Assembly (NCBI RefSeq): GCF_026745355.1
Contig: NC_079208.1
Coordinates: forward strand, 21,830,955 to 21,894,954
Source of the DNA: Beta vulgaris subsp. vulgaris
Lineage: Eukaryota > Streptophyta > Magnoliopsida > Caryophyllales > Amaranthaceae
DNA: 64,000 bases
Reading direction: 5' to 3'
Every line of letters starts with the position of its first letter. The first letter of the stretch is position 1. The position numbers and the translations under genes are program-made. The notes below the pieces were generated by a model, which was not told the origin of the DNA, made no database searches, and saw only the letters and a program-made list of their open reading frames with translations. Shown piece after piece: positions 45,468-58,599 of the stretch.

Positions 45468-46735
45468 AAAGGGTATCAGTTTTCCAGGTTCTTTTTTAAA
45501 ATAAAATAAATAGTCAATGAGAGTATGGGTAGATCTAGGAAGGGCATATAATCTAGAGTTTCGCATCCTATTTTCAATTTTTTTTTAACATTTTATATTG
45601 TGAAAAAAAAATACTTCTTTCTTTTTAAGCAAATAATTATATTTTCAAGTATAGATAATTTCTGATTTATATTTTGAAGAACGGAATAAGTATGTGGATT
45701 TATTTTTCTGAGGAAAGTTTTGGCTAACGAAAGACTTGGTGCTTAAGTTGGCCGTTTGGGCCGCACCTCTCTTTCCCGGGAACTCACTCGACTAATTACT
45801 CATACACTAAGCCTAGCACTCAAATAAACAACTCTTTTGGTCATATACATATATACGTATTTTTCAAGATATCAAACAAATTTTTTTTATATAGGAATTT
45901 AAAATATTTTTCGATTCATTTAAATTATAGTTCAAATATTTTTATTTTGACAATTATTTCAACATCCAATCCATATTTATCTTATAAATCTATATATATT
46001 TATTCGAATTATAAAGCTGAAATGTTTTATAAAGTATTGATTATTTTCAGAATTGTTTAGTGTTTATTGTTTTATTTTTAATAGGATTATTTTGAATATA
46101 TTCTATAAGGAAGTTTGACTTATTGTCAAGATAATATGAAAAATCGTCGTATTTTTCATAAGCAAAAGAAAGAGTTTATTGTTTATCAAAAAAAATTGAG
46201 TTATTTTTTGTCTTTCATGACATGTTATTAAGAAGCTACTTGCAAGTTGTGATATTAATTACTATCTCTTACGATATTTTTTTTGACATGTATATTTTCT
46301 ATGAGATGAACTTGGTTATTTAATGTCTTAAATGGCATGTATGCATGTGATCAAATTCATGCAAAGTGATTTATATACATTGTATAAAGCATCAATATGG
46401 TTATTTTTTAAAATTTATTTATAAGTGTTAGGAGAACCTATGAGTTCAAAGTAAACCTAATTGACTTTTTTGAAATTTACTAAAGGTGAAAATCGTTCTA
46501 GTTTATTCCTTTGAAGGAAAGAAATTTAGTAGTTATTTTTTTTTAGTAGGAGTGAAGAAGGCAATACATTATGTTATGTGCTAAGAATTATGAAATTAGT
46601 CATTTGAAGTTTTTATGTAGTTGGGTGATCTTTGATGTTTAGTGACATGAGTAAGGAAGAAACATTTCATAATTTTTGGAAACAAGTAGGAGGTCAATGG
46701 TTTATACCAGCTTGGAGGAATTATTAAGATTTAGA
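45468..46735. other. AT-rich sequence after the LTR, no gene recognised
   Basis: It could be the untranslated leader of the element whose LTR precedes it. No gag is seen. Confidence 0.4.
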
Positions 46736-46739
46736 TAAG

Positions 46740-48668
46740 CTATATATTTTGTTTATGGATATAGTGAACACCATCTTAGCAATGATATAGAGATGCTCCG
46801 GGAAATTCAGGATTCCTTGACCCTCCTGCACACCAAGATCAATGCCATTGAAGCTATTGTTTAAGTTCTGGACTCTCAACAACAGGATCAACTGCTTGTA
46901 AGCAAGAATGCTGATACTGGGATCAGGAACAAGGTGAATGGTGTGATTTCCAAGATTGATTATGTGGTCTCCTCTCTCTTCAAACGAGCCAAATCCTAAC
47001 TTCTCTTACCTTTGGATATTTTGAACAATTTTTTTTGGGGCTGTAATTATTAAATACTCTTTTGGATTCTTCTTCTTATGTCCTTCTGAGACATATGAAG
47101 TACCTTTAATATTTTCTTTGCTTTCTTCATTTTCTTTCTCATTACTCTGCATATTGTCTGCTTCTTGCTGTCCCTAATGTTACTTTCTGCCTGCCTATTA
47201 TGTTTGTGTGTTTGGATGGCTAATATTATGAGATATCTGTTTGAGCAACTTGCTTGGTGCCTATACTATTGACTCTCTAGTGTTGCAGGTACACCGCCTG
47301 GTTTTTATAATGACAAAGGGGGAAGAGATAGTGTATGTACACAAAAACAAATTTTTTTATCATAGTTCCTTGTATATTCTGCTCATCTCTGTTCCTACCT
47401 ATGTTTGATCCTGTCCCCAGTCTGTAGAGTTGTTTAAACTAGGTTAGATTGCGGATAGTTTGTGTAGTTTCTTTTCTATGTAGTTTAGAGTTGTTTTTTC
47501 AAAAATAAAAACCTTTAAAATTTTTTTTAATTAATTGTCATAATAAAAAGGAGGGAAGCCTACATATTATTAGTTTATTTCGGTTTTTAGTTTCCTTGTT
47601 AGAAGTAATTTGTTTATGTCTTAGTTCTATTTCTCTAGGTTGTTTTGTTTTGTTTATTTTATTCGTCTAGTTTTAATTCGTATAATTATCTTTAGGTTTC
47701 ACAAATAAAATGATAAATTTTTTATGACGATTTGACTAGGTGTTTAATCAAGTTTAAAATTACTTAGAATTTTATTTGTGTTATCCGATTTATATTATGG
47801 TTGTAACAAATAAAATATATTAAGATTCCATAATATTTTATTTAGTTAAATGTGTGCGCAGCATTGTTGTTATTCCTACAAACAAGGAGCCGCCAAACAT
47901 TAACCTAAGCAAGCGCCTAACAAGGTGAACGTTGAGGTAGTTCCTAGAATTTAGGAACCACAACAACCTAGCTTTTTGTGAGGCGTGTGAACATGGAGAA
48001 ATGGTTGAGATCGTGGAAGCCCAACTAAACCAACTGCTAACGGAAAAGTTACAACGGACAGATTATGGAGAAGTGGCTGAGGCTACGTGTGATCATGGAG
48101 AAGATCATGGAGAAGTTGTGGAGAAGAATTCGAGTAGAGAGGTCTCTACAAATAGTTGTTTGTAACTGATCTTTTAGTAAGACTTTCAGAATTTTATGTA
48201 ATATTCTTAGTGAAAGTTTTTTCGGTTTTCTTCTTCTTAGACATTGATGTATTATAGATTGGGTTGAGAGAATCTAAGTCTGTAATCATTTTGAGAGAAA
48301 AAGAGAAAGAGAAAGAGAAGAGAGAAGGAGAAAGGACTTCGAGTGAAGTCAAGGGAGAAGTCAACTGTTCAGGGGGAAAAGGCTGACTGGGAACCAGTTC
48401 CTAGAGGAACAGAGTTGGGCCGAGTTTTGGTTGTACAAAAGAGAGTCTTTTGTCCTAAAAGTGATTAAAGAGAATTGAGTCAAAATCCCTCGTGGTCAAG
48501 GTTTTTCTTCCTATTGGGCCTAGGAAGTTTTCCTTCTAAAGATCCCTGTTTCTAGTTCTTTTTTAATTCATGCAATTATTTCTTTCTTAATTATTCATTC
48601 TTTTATTTCCGCGAAAAGTTTGAAAATCTCTCCAACTACAATTCACCCCCCTCTTGTAGTTGCTCAAG
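46740..48668 (+). mobile_element. 3' end of a Copia/SIRE-like element (coding remnant, purine tract, probable LTR)
   Basis: A plus-strand remnant reads DIEMLREIQDSLTLLHTKIN and KVNGVISKIDYVVSSLF, a coiled-coil tail. The purine tract GACAAAGGGGGAAGAGATA ends at 47330 and TGTATGTAC begins an LTR at 47332. The stretch ending near 48660 has TACAATTCACCCCCCTCTTG, a phrase often seen at the end of SIRE-type LTRs. A GA-rich simple repeat is at 48296-48340. The right boundary is approximate. Confidence 0.5.
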
Positions 48669-49244
48669 TGTTCGTCCAAGACTAGCAAAATTGGATGACT
48701 CATGTAAAAAGGCCTTTAAAACTATTAAGAAATACTTGTCTTCTCCCCCCGTCTTGGGGGCACCAATAAAAGGGAAACCACTCATCCTTTATATCGCAGC
48801 GCAGGAGCGATCCCTGGGGGCAATGTGTGCTCAAGAGTAAGAAGATCTTAAGGAGACAACTCTTTATTATTTAAGCCGAACTTTGGTGGGTGCTGAATTG
48901 AATTACTTCCGCATTGAAAAAATTTGCTTCCTTTGATTTTTGCAATCTAAAAATTGAGACATTACATGCAAGCACATACAGTTCATGTCATCTCAAGGTC
49001 TGACCCAATAAAATACATTTTCTCAAGACCCGTGTTGTCTGGCAGACTTGCAAAGTGCGCTATGCTTTTGAAACAATATGACATTGTGTATGTTCCGCAG
49101 AAGGCTGTCAAGGGGAAAGCGATAGCATATTTTTTCGCAGACCACCCAGTCCCTGCAGAATGGGAGATATTAGACGATTTGCCAGGTGAAGACGTGTTTT
49201 TCATTGAAATACTCCCACCTTGGAAAATGTACTTTGACGGCTAA
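48669..49244 (+). pseudogene. Tat-like RT/RNase H fragment
   Basis: CKKAFKTIKKYLSSPPVLGA and LYIAAQERSLGAMCAQE are RT connection sequences; HVISRSDPIKYIFSRP and VPQKAVKGKAIAYFFADHPV are RNase H and linker sequences. Stops and shifts are scattered (near 48838, 48935). It ends MYFDG near 49244, where the second RNase H domain would start. Confidence 0.85.
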
Positions 49245-49257
49245 AGAAAAAAAAAAT

Positions 49258-49600
49258 TAATACTCCTGGCTCGCAAGAGTATAAACTGTGAACGGCGAAA
49301 CAAAAAAAAATTGTAATACTCCTGGCCCGCAAGAGTATAAACTGTAAACTGCACACCAAAAAAAAAAAATTCTAACTCCTAAACAAGAGTCTAAACTGCA
49401 AGCAAACAAAAAATCGAAACTCTTAAGCAAGAGTCTAAACTGCACACCAAAGAAAAAGAAATCTAACTCCTAAGCATGAGTATAAACTGCATATCCGAGT
49501 AAAAAACAAAGAAAATTTGAACGCTTAAGTAAAAGCCTAAATTGCAAACACACAAAAAGGTTCTAACTCTTAGCTCAAAAGAATGCAGATAGTGAAGGAC
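49258..49600. repeat. About 60-bp diverged repeats (CGCAAGAGTATAAACTG)
   Basis: AACTCCT...GCAAGAGTATAAACTGCA recurs five to seven times with growing divergence between about 49258 and 49600, after the Tat-like RNase H. Confidence 0.75.
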
Positions 49601-49689
49601 AAAATCAAAACAAAAGCAATTCTTGGGTTAATGAACAGTCATTTGACAAAATAAAAAATCATGAGCTAGATAACATACCTTGAGGGTGA

Positions 49690-50310
49690 GTCTGACTGTC
49701 TTTAAGCGACTGTCTGGAGGTGTCGTTGTCGCAGTGCTAAAGACATATGAGTAACACCTCTGACAGTCTCACAGTACGAAAGACATGTGGCCCATCACGA
49801 CGAAATCCCCGTCTTCGTCTTCGTCTTCAAGGGACTGTTTGGAGGTGTCAGTATTGCAGTGCTAAAGACATATGAATAACACCCCTGACAGGCTCACAGT
49901 GCTTCAGACATGTGGCCCATCACGACGAAATCCCCGTCTTCGTCTTCAAGGGACTGTCTAGAGGTGTCAGTGTCGTAGTGCTAAAGACATATGAATAACA
50001 CCCCTGACAGACTCACAGTGCTAAAGATATGTGGCCCATCACGACGAAATCCCCGTCTTCGTCTTCAAGGGACTGTCTAGAGGTGTCAGTGTCGCAAATG
50101 CTAAAGACATATGAATAACACCCCTGACAGACTCACAGTGCTAAAGACATGTGGCCCATCACGACAAAATTCCGGACTTCGTCTTCGTCTTCAAGGGACT
50201 GTCTGGAGGTGTCAGTGTCGCAGTGCTAAAGACATATGAGTAACACCCTTGATAGGCTCACAATGCTAAATAGATGTGGCCCATCGCGATAAAGTCCCCG
50301 TCTTCAAGTG
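49690..50310. repeat. 119-126-bp tandem repeats, five copies
   Basis: GACTGTCTGGAGGTGTC recurs near 49707, 49833, 49952, 50071 and 50197. Spacing is 119 or 126 bp, the difference lying in the number of CGTCTT hexamers. Each unit also has GCTAAAGACATATGA and GTGGCCCATCACGACGAAAT. Confidence 0.92.
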
Positions 50311-51513
50311 AACCTGTCATATAATACAAAAAAAAATACACGCGTACACATGCACAAAAAAGGGAATATGCAGATAAAATATTTCAGACTAAAAGGTGTA
50401 AAGAGAAAATCATCACCTCACATGTCTCGAGTTTCTAGTATTACTCCAAATACAAGCACGGAAGTTGAGTATTTCGGAGAAATCAAACGAAGTATGTCAA
50501 AAATCAAAATTGTTGAAAAAAAATAAAAATTAAATCTTACAAGAGCATTGAATCAAAAGCAAATGTACTGCACTAATCATAGGGCTACGGTGAATCTTGC
50601 AACTAACATGAATTTTGATATTCAAAGATTCGTGGTAAGTGAAACATGCAACAAAAAAAGGGGCAAAGTAAAATCATACGGCCAACATGAATCAGTATGT
50701 TCAAGTGCTAAGTCAAAAAGGGGCAAAGTAATTTGATGATCTTGATGATGATCATGGCAAACCAAGGAAAAATTAATGAAAAAAAAAAAAAAGAAAAAGG
50801 AAAGGAATCAAAGCAAGTTTGCGCTACTGTGATATGCAAGTCATAGTATCAATACAACCAATCAACGGATCATGTGAGATCATCCTCATCACAAGCAAAA
50901 TAATAATGAAGTAAACGGGGCATTAAAAGAGCAATCTTTAAATTGCTTGTTAGTTGTCAGCAACAAATTAAAAAAAACATGGCAGCCATGAGAAGCCATC
51001 ATTTTTTATACCTGGATGCTTGGATGGATGATCACTGATGATGATCATGCAATTGAGCTCATACAAATCACAACTAAAGAAAAAAAAAGAGAACAACTTT
51101 GCCACTACATCATCAGATGGGTAGTATTTCGTCGCAAGACAAGAAAAATAAGAGTACATAGCTGCGGCAATCACAGCGGCGATATTGGACGGATTCAAAA
51201 AAATATATCTATTTTATTTATATATAAAGGTTTATCATCCTCAATCCAGAACTCCTCTTTGATAGAGTTAAGATTCTAGTAAGATAAGAATTGCTATAAA
51301 ACTCAAACAGTTACCCCCACAAGTAAAACATTACTCCTTCAAAAGTTTCGGGGAGTACAAAAACCTTGACGGGAAAAGTTGTTAACTTGTTACTTATTCG
51401 GTCGGGTAACATGTTAAACGAGTCACGTCTAAGTCAAAACTCAAATTTGTCGGGACCTCATCATACCAAAACACAAGAAGTCGTGTACATGATATGGTGT
51501 CGAGCGGGTAATT
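50311..51513. other. Unassigned AT-rich sequence, probably the Tat-like 3' region
   Basis: No domain or terminus recognised; it lies between tandem repeats and a probable LTR. A-runs and GATGAT clusters occur. Confidence 0.4.
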
Positions 51514-52247
51514 TGTAGACACTAAAAATTTATTAGTGTTTTACAATTAAAATGATTTAATTATTATTGAGCTAAAATAAATATGATTAGCCCAATTTAA
51601 TTAATTTAGGCCACTCAAATTACATATCCAAATTAAATTGAACAAAAAAAGTTTGGATTCTAAAATATTTGGGCTAGCCCATATTACTAGTCCGAATAAG
51701 ATGGTCAAATGGCAAAGGTAAAAAGACTTTTAAGTCATAAACGGGCCCAAACCCATAGATTACCAACTCCATGAAGGGATCTCCATTCCCTATAAATAAA
51801 CCTCACATCTCTCAGTTGAGGGGACCAAAAAATTATTATTCTCAAGAGCTCACAAAATTCTCTTAGAATTCTTTCTGCAATTAGTCAACAAGCACATCAA
51901 AACTGTGCCGACTATTCAGATACACTCAAACATATTCGAAAGAGATTCAAGCTTTGTCAGCCCTCATTCGAATATACCCAAACAAAACTCAAACTCAGGT
52001 TGACGTCGACAAAACGTCATCCCACACTCAAACTCAGGTTGACGTTGACAACAGGTCAGTCTACATTCAACTCCACGTCGACACCAATACATGTCACTCT
52101 CAAGCTCAAAACAGAATCAGATGACTTAGTTTATTTTTCATTATAAACTATTAACAGAGATTGTACTCAATACATTTATTGAAAAGTAATTTCTTTGTTA
52201 CTTTGTTTCCTGTCTTATTTATTTTGACTTGAAATTTTGTGTACACA
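51514..52247 (+). repeat. Probable lone LTR
   Basis: TGTAGACACTAAAAATTTAT to about TGTGTACA. A TATA-like CCCTATAAATAAACC lies at 51790, and a duplicated ACTCAAACTCAGGTTGACGT unit at about 51980-52060. It abuts plastid-type DNA. No flanking duplication was found, so the limits are provisional. Confidence 0.5.
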
Positions 52248-52989
52248 GTCTCATTTGGAATCGATTTGAATTTTGGTATTCTGATCCAAATCCAATTGTT
52301 GCGACAATTAACAATTAAAAGGATATTTCCTTGTTCCGAAAATCTTTATCTTTTTTTTGAGTCACTGGGTTTAGACAGTACTTCGTTGATTTTTAATCCT
52401 TTCAAAAATGATAGCAACATGCCTTTTTTGTTATTTTTTTTTTATCAAAGAATAGAATCATACGAACGTCGGATTCCCGACGATATATAGAATTTTCATT
52501 TTATCGAAAAGGTTTTATCAATTCCAGCAAATGACATGAATAGAAAAGGAACGGTTCGAATAATATCTGATGTAAGCAACTTGGATATTTGATGTAAGCA
52601 ACTTTTGTGTTTTTCTTGAAGAAAAAAATAAAAAAGTTACAAAAATAGAAATACAATTCAATTTTTTTTGTTGAAATCAATAGAGTAATAATAATATATT
52701 AAGTAAAGAATTACTATGTAATCAAATTAAAAAGGTTTATGATTAGATTTCTAATCACAGTATTTCATTTAAGTATCGTGTATAATACTCTAACCATAGA
52801 CCCGCATTTTTTTTCATTTCCATTCCAGCCTGAACCTAAGTTTTGATGAGGTTGAATCCACTTTTCTTCTTGACTAACCCCTCCCTATTTTTTTTCTCAA
52901 AAAAAAAAAAACAGAAGGGAGAGGTTAGTCACAAATAGTTCATTCTATCTCTAATCTTCCTTAACACCTTCCCGTATCAATAACTAGAA
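52248..52989. other. Probable plastid-derived spacer before psaJ, unassigned
   Basis: AT-rich plastid-like composition. A plus-strand frame (52239-52490) could not be matched to rps18, rpl33 or another plastid gene. In plastome order rpl33 and rps18 would be expected here but neither is recognisable. Confidence 0.35.
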
Positions 52990-53118
52990 TCAAAAAAAGG
53001 GGAATGTCAACGCATCTGGGAAAAACCGATTGATTTCTATTAATAGACCAGCTAAAGACCCAAACCATAAAGTACTTAGTTACGATGCCACGGAAAGATA
53101 TGTTTTGAAATCTTGCAT
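52990..53118 (-). pseudogene. psaJ: Plastid psaJ pseudogene (photosystem I subunit IX)
   Basis: 42 codons plus stop, the normal length. It reads MQDFKTYLSVAS, then TAA, then LSTLWFGSLAGLLIEINRFF and PDALTFPFF. One nonsense codon at position 13 inactivates it. Confidence 0.93.
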
Positions 53119-53519
53119 TGAAAATCCTCCTTTTTCATTTTTTTAATGTCTAAAAGAAAAGTAATACATATCTAATTTATGATCCGATGTATATATGATA
53201 ATTAAAGACTACTTGTGTTTGTACACAAAATTCCTAAGCTAAGTCAAATTAAAATCGACTATAATATAGTCAATAAGATCTTTTTTTAACAAAAAGAATA
53301 GCATGCCCCTTCCTGCTGAATTGAACATTTATGAGAAGTATTTTTAGTTTACGGCATACTTTCATGTACAAATTCTTTCTATTACACGTTATATGAAACG
53401 AAATCAAAAAAAAGAAGAAATCGCGGGGCAAATTATATTATGTATTTTATGGGAAACAAGGATGTGGAAAACAAGACAAGGATTCTTTACAATTACACTA
53501 TAAAACCGATTGAATTGAA
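53119..53519. other. Plastid psaJ-trnP spacer
   Basis: AT-rich spacer, no gene seen. Confidence 0.7.
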
Positions 53520-53593
53520 AGGGATGTAACGTAGCGTGGCAGCGCGTTTGTTTTGGGTACAAAATGTCACGGGTTCAAATCCTGTCATCCCTA
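53520..53593 (+). tRNA. trnP-UGG: Plastid-type tRNA-Pro (UGG)
   Basis: 74 nt; acceptor AGGGATG pairs with CATCCCT, anticodon loop TTTTGGGTA with UGG, T arm GTCACGGGTTCAAATCCTG. The D arm (TAACGTAGCGTGGCAGCG) has a few substitutions against the usual plastid gene. Probably not functional in a nuclear setting. Confidence 0.9.
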
Positions 53594-53780
53594 CCTAATT
53601 ACTTTTACTCTGAGAAGTAAGGAGGAATTAATGGAAATTTTGATTAAAATTAGACATATGTAATCTCTCATTTTTTTTATGATATTCTATACGATAGATA
53701 GTGTATGCATGCAAGATGTAGATAGAGTTTTGAGTTATAAAAAAACCTTTCTTTACAATCTGATCTAGTGTGCTAAGAAA

Positions 53781-53855
53781 GCACCCTTAGTTCAGTTCGA
53801 TACAACGTGGGTCTCCAAAAACCCGATGTCGTAGGTTCCAATCCTATAGAGCGTG
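53781..53855 (+). pseudogene. trnW-CCA: Plastid trnW-CCA pseudogene
   Basis: Similar to plastid tRNA-Trp throughout, but CTCCAAAAACCC has one extra A by the anticodon loop, and the acceptor and T-arm pairs are damaged (GCACCCT; GGTTCCAATCCTATAG). Confidence 0.85.
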
Positions 53856-53987
53856 ATTCCATTCTTGTTAGGACAAATTGAATTATCGAATTAGCCTGAA
53901 ATCAATGAACAATAATCTAATCTAAAATTGACCTCTTGCGGATTAGAGAAACAAGGAGGTCAATAAAAAAAAAGAGTTGTTAATTAC

Positions 53988-54100
<113 letters not shown>

Positions 54101-54262
54101 TTCAATTCGTTTGAAAAAAAAGAAAGCTAATATCTATCCCTAAATATTAATGGGAATTACCCATAAATCTAAATAACTAAAAATTATCAATTGTCATAGT
54201 AAAAAATTATAAAATAGATGGAATCCCACCGAATATTTCTTGAGATGTTCATTCAATTAATT

Positions 54263-54359
54263 TTAAATAAGTCGTATCTTGTTCAAACCTATAAATAGAA
54301 CAGAGGTTATAGTTAAAGCCACTAGTAAAAAAACCAAAATAACTAGTTACAATAGGCAT
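54263..54359 (-). pseudogene. petL: Plastid petL pseudogene (cytochrome b6f subunit)
   Basis: Starts MPIVTSYFGF; one extra base in the following T-run shifts the frame. LTITSVLFIGLNKIRLI can be followed in the other frame. Position and strand match plastomes. Confidence 0.88.
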
Positions 54360-55768
<1,409 letters not shown>

Positions 55769-55776
55769 GAGGCCCA

Positions 55777-55896
55777 ATGACCATAGATCGAACCTATCCC
55801 ATTTTTACAGTGCAATGGGTGGTTGTTCACGGACTGGTTGTACCTACCGTTTCTTTTTTGCGGTCAATATCCGCAATGTAGTTCATCCGACAATAA
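55777..55896 (+). pseudogene. psbF: Plastid psbF pseudogene (cytochrome b559 beta)
   Basis: [20 protein letters not shown], with the haem-ligand His kept. TAG at 55879 replaces a Gln codon, five residues before the normal end at TAA 55894. It lies eight bases after psbE. Confidence 0.92.
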
Positions 55897-56040
<144 letters not shown>

Positions 56041-56121
56041 ATAAAAAGAACGAAAGAAATATATAGAATAGAGTAGGAATTCTCTTCCTGCATTCGGAAG
56101 GACCGCATTTCATAATTATCC

Positions 56122-56223
56122 ATTCCTCTTTGGATAATAAGTATTATAGCTAGCATTCTTGTGACCAGTTTAATAGGTATTTTCTTCTATGGTTCATATT
56201 CTGGATTAGGCTCGTCGCTGTAG
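56122..56223 (+). pseudogene. psbJ: Plastid psbJ C-terminal fragment
   Basis: [20 protein letters not shown] and [13 protein letters not shown] match PsbJ; the N-terminal codons (about 56080-56120) are scrambled. Confidence 0.88.
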
Positions 56224-56493
56224 TAATTGGAAGAATCGAGGGATAGATACGAAAGTATAAGAACTCAACGGGAAAGAAAGAAGGGGGAGGTCCCATTCTA
56301 TTCTGTTTTTAATTTGTAAGGTTAAAAGAAGGTACTGGATTTACTGAATGACACAACAGAATCTATATTTTTCTCGATTAAATATAATGCAAGAAGTTCC
56401 ATTGGTTCAGTAAATTGGCCTTTCTCTTTTTTTCGAAATAGAATAAATATATATATCAAAATAAAAGAAGGATCCAACTCTTATGTTCTAATA
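56224..56493. other. Plastid psbJ-petA spacer, cut by an LTR
   Basis: Non-coding plastid sequence up to the LTR at 56494. The petA gene is absent; it would lie beyond the retrotransposon, outside the window. Confidence 0.6.
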
Positions 56494-57379
56494 TGATGGC
56501 GTGGCCTCTACATTAATCATAGACAAAGGCTCCAAGTTCATTAGTTTGGTGGGAGAAGTCATTCACAACACCTTTCAAAATCCAGTTCTTGCTAACATTG
56601 ATTCATCTCTAGAGTCCATTGTTAGTATAGTTAATTAGGTCGTTCATTCTTTGGAGATTGCATACATTAGCTTTGTTTAACTAGCTTTGTTTTCGTGTGT
56701 TTGATTTCCTTCAAGTAAATCTGAAATATGTAATAATTGATGTCATCAGTTGGTTATGTAATTCCTAGCATAGGAAGTAGTGGCATTACAATTAAGAAGA
56801 TCATGGGAGGGTGTGGATGAACGTGGACTATGGCAGCCAAGTAACCTCCATACTTCACGTAAAGATGAGCATGCAATGTGGAGCTTCTAACTAACTTTAA
56901 AAGGACGTGCAACAAGCTGAGTTTAAGCGCCTTGTTTGTAGGAGTTAGTTACTAGGAAGGCCATTTTTCGTAGGTGATTGTATTAGCCAATGTACGTGTG
57001 TTAGTGGCTTTAATTACTTATTTAGTTTTCTATTTTTATTATTGTAAGAAAACTTTCAGTTGTAATTGATACATTGCAATATAAAAAGCAATGAAGATGA
57101 ATGAAAGAGAGATTTTGATGACTGAAAAACCGTGAGTTTCTAAGCCTATCTTCATTTCGTTTCATGGATTACAAACAATTGAATTCACCTATGCTAGCTT
57201 ATTTAGCACATTAAGTGGTGATCTTAGGACCTTTATCTAATTCAAAGTGGTGTGACTTATCTTTGGATTAACTAGAGTTGCTCATGTTTCGGTTTGCATC
57301 TATTAATGGTCGAAACTTGTTTATCTAGTCTTTTGTCCTTTAACCTTCTATGCTTCGTTTGACAACCATGCATACAACA
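56494..57379 (+). repeat. 5' LTR of the CRM-like element
   Basis: It begins TGATGGCGTGG and ends TACAACA, three bases before the primer site. It matches the 3' LTR from 61791 with a few percent difference by eye. It includes a copy of the last pol codons. Confidence 0.9.
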
Positions 57380-57382
57380 TCT

Positions 57383-57394
57383 TGGTATCATAGC
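57383..57394 (+). other. Primer-binding site of the CRM-like element
   Basis: TGGTATCATAGC, one base from the common tRNA-Met complement. Confidence 0.85.
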
Positions 57395-57462
57395 TACAAC
57401 AATTTTGGACCTATATTCACCCATACACACACCCCAAACACTTAACCACCCCATCATAACCC

Positions 57463-58590
57463 ATGGCTGCTTCAAATGAACCCCCGGAGAATTGGCACGA
57501 GTTCCTTCAAAGGATAGAGGCAGAGAATAGAGAGTCTACTGCTCGCATGGCTTTATTACAAGACCAAGTTAGACAACTCTCATTGAGATTGAGACTCAAT
57601 AGAGGAGATCAAGAACCTTCGGACGACGAGAGTGATCATACCTTGTTCAACTTTGAGCAACCAGGAGCCTTTCCACGAAGGAACCCCAACCATGGACACT
57701 CTAGTGACATCAAGGTTTATATTCCAGATTATGATGGCAGACTTGATGCTGATGGTTTCATTGAATGGCTTCGAACAGTGGAACGAGTCTTTGATTATAA
57801 GCAAGTACCTGAAGAGAAGAGGGTCAAATTGGTGGCCTTGAAATTGTGCAAATACGCCTCTACTTGGTGGGCTAGTGTGTGTACCAAGAGAGAAAGGATG
57901 GGTAAGGAAAAGATGAGAACATGGGAGAAGATGAGGAAGCTCCTCAAGCAAAAATTTCTACCTACGTACTATGTACAAGAAAACTTTGCTAAGTTCCACC
58001 ATTTACAACAAGCAAGTAGTAGTGTGGAGGATTATGCTCGAGAGTTTGAGTCCTACTTGATGAAATGCGATGTGAGGGAGGATGAGCCACAAACCTTGGT
58101 GCGGTTCCTTGGAGGATTAGAACCTCAAATCGCTAACATTGTGGAGCTTCATACCTATGCTACCTTGGAGGAGTTAGTTTTGTTGGCACATAAGGTAGAG
58201 CGCCAACAAAAGACTAAAGGTAAAGGTAAATGGGAACCTTCACGCACTTTTACTAAACCCACACCCTATACTAAACCAAGCCCTACTACTCAAAAACCTA
58301 CCCAGCCCGCTGCATCTACCTCTAAGACAAATCCAAAACCCGATAATCCTCCATCATTAAGTAAAGCACCAAGGAGATGCTATAGGTGTCAGGAGTTAGG
58401 CCATATTGCCAGTGAATGTCCTAACAGGAAAGTCATAAGCCTTGCGGAATACGAAGCTTTGGAGGATGAATGTGATGAACAAGAAGAGGAGGAGGAATCT
58501 GGAGAAGAGTATGAAGTAGGACGAGTTATTGGGCCAGATGAAGGGGAATGCTTGGTGGTTAGACGAAGCCTTAGTAGCCTACCTATCTAA
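57463..58590 (+). CDS. Gag of the CRM-like element, intact frame
   Basis: 375 codons from ATG 57463 (MAASNEPPENWHEFLQRIEA), 70 bp after the primer site. The capsid core lies at residues 85-260 (PDYDGRLDADGFIEWLRTVE; VALKLCKYASTWW; FLPTYYVQENFAKFHHLQQA). A Pro/Thr-rich linker and the CCHC knuckle CYRCQELGHIASEC (about residues 305-318) follow, then an acidic tail. Gag forms the particle and binds RNA. It is the only intact gag in the window. Pol follows after a broken stretch, so this stop may be natural or a mutation. Confidence 0.93.
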   Translation: MAASNEPPENWHEFLQRIEAENRESTARMALLQDQVRQLSLRLRLNRGDQEPSDDESDHTLFNFEQPGAFPRRNPNHGHSSDIKVYIPDYDGRLDADGFIEWLRTVERVFDYKQVPEEKRVKLVALKLCKYASTWWASVCTKRERMGKEKMRTWEKMRKLLKQKFLPTYYVQENFAKFHHLQQASSSVEDYAREFESYLMKCDVREDEPQTLVRFLGGLEPQIANIVELHTYATLEELVLLAHKVERQQKTKGKGKWEPSRTFTKPTPYTKPSPTTQKPTQPAASTSKTNPKPDNPPSLSKAPRRCYRCQELGHIASECPNRKVISLAEYEALEDECDEQEEEEESGEEYEVGRVIGPDEGECLVVRRSLSSLPI

Positions 58591-58599
58591 GAAGACCAA

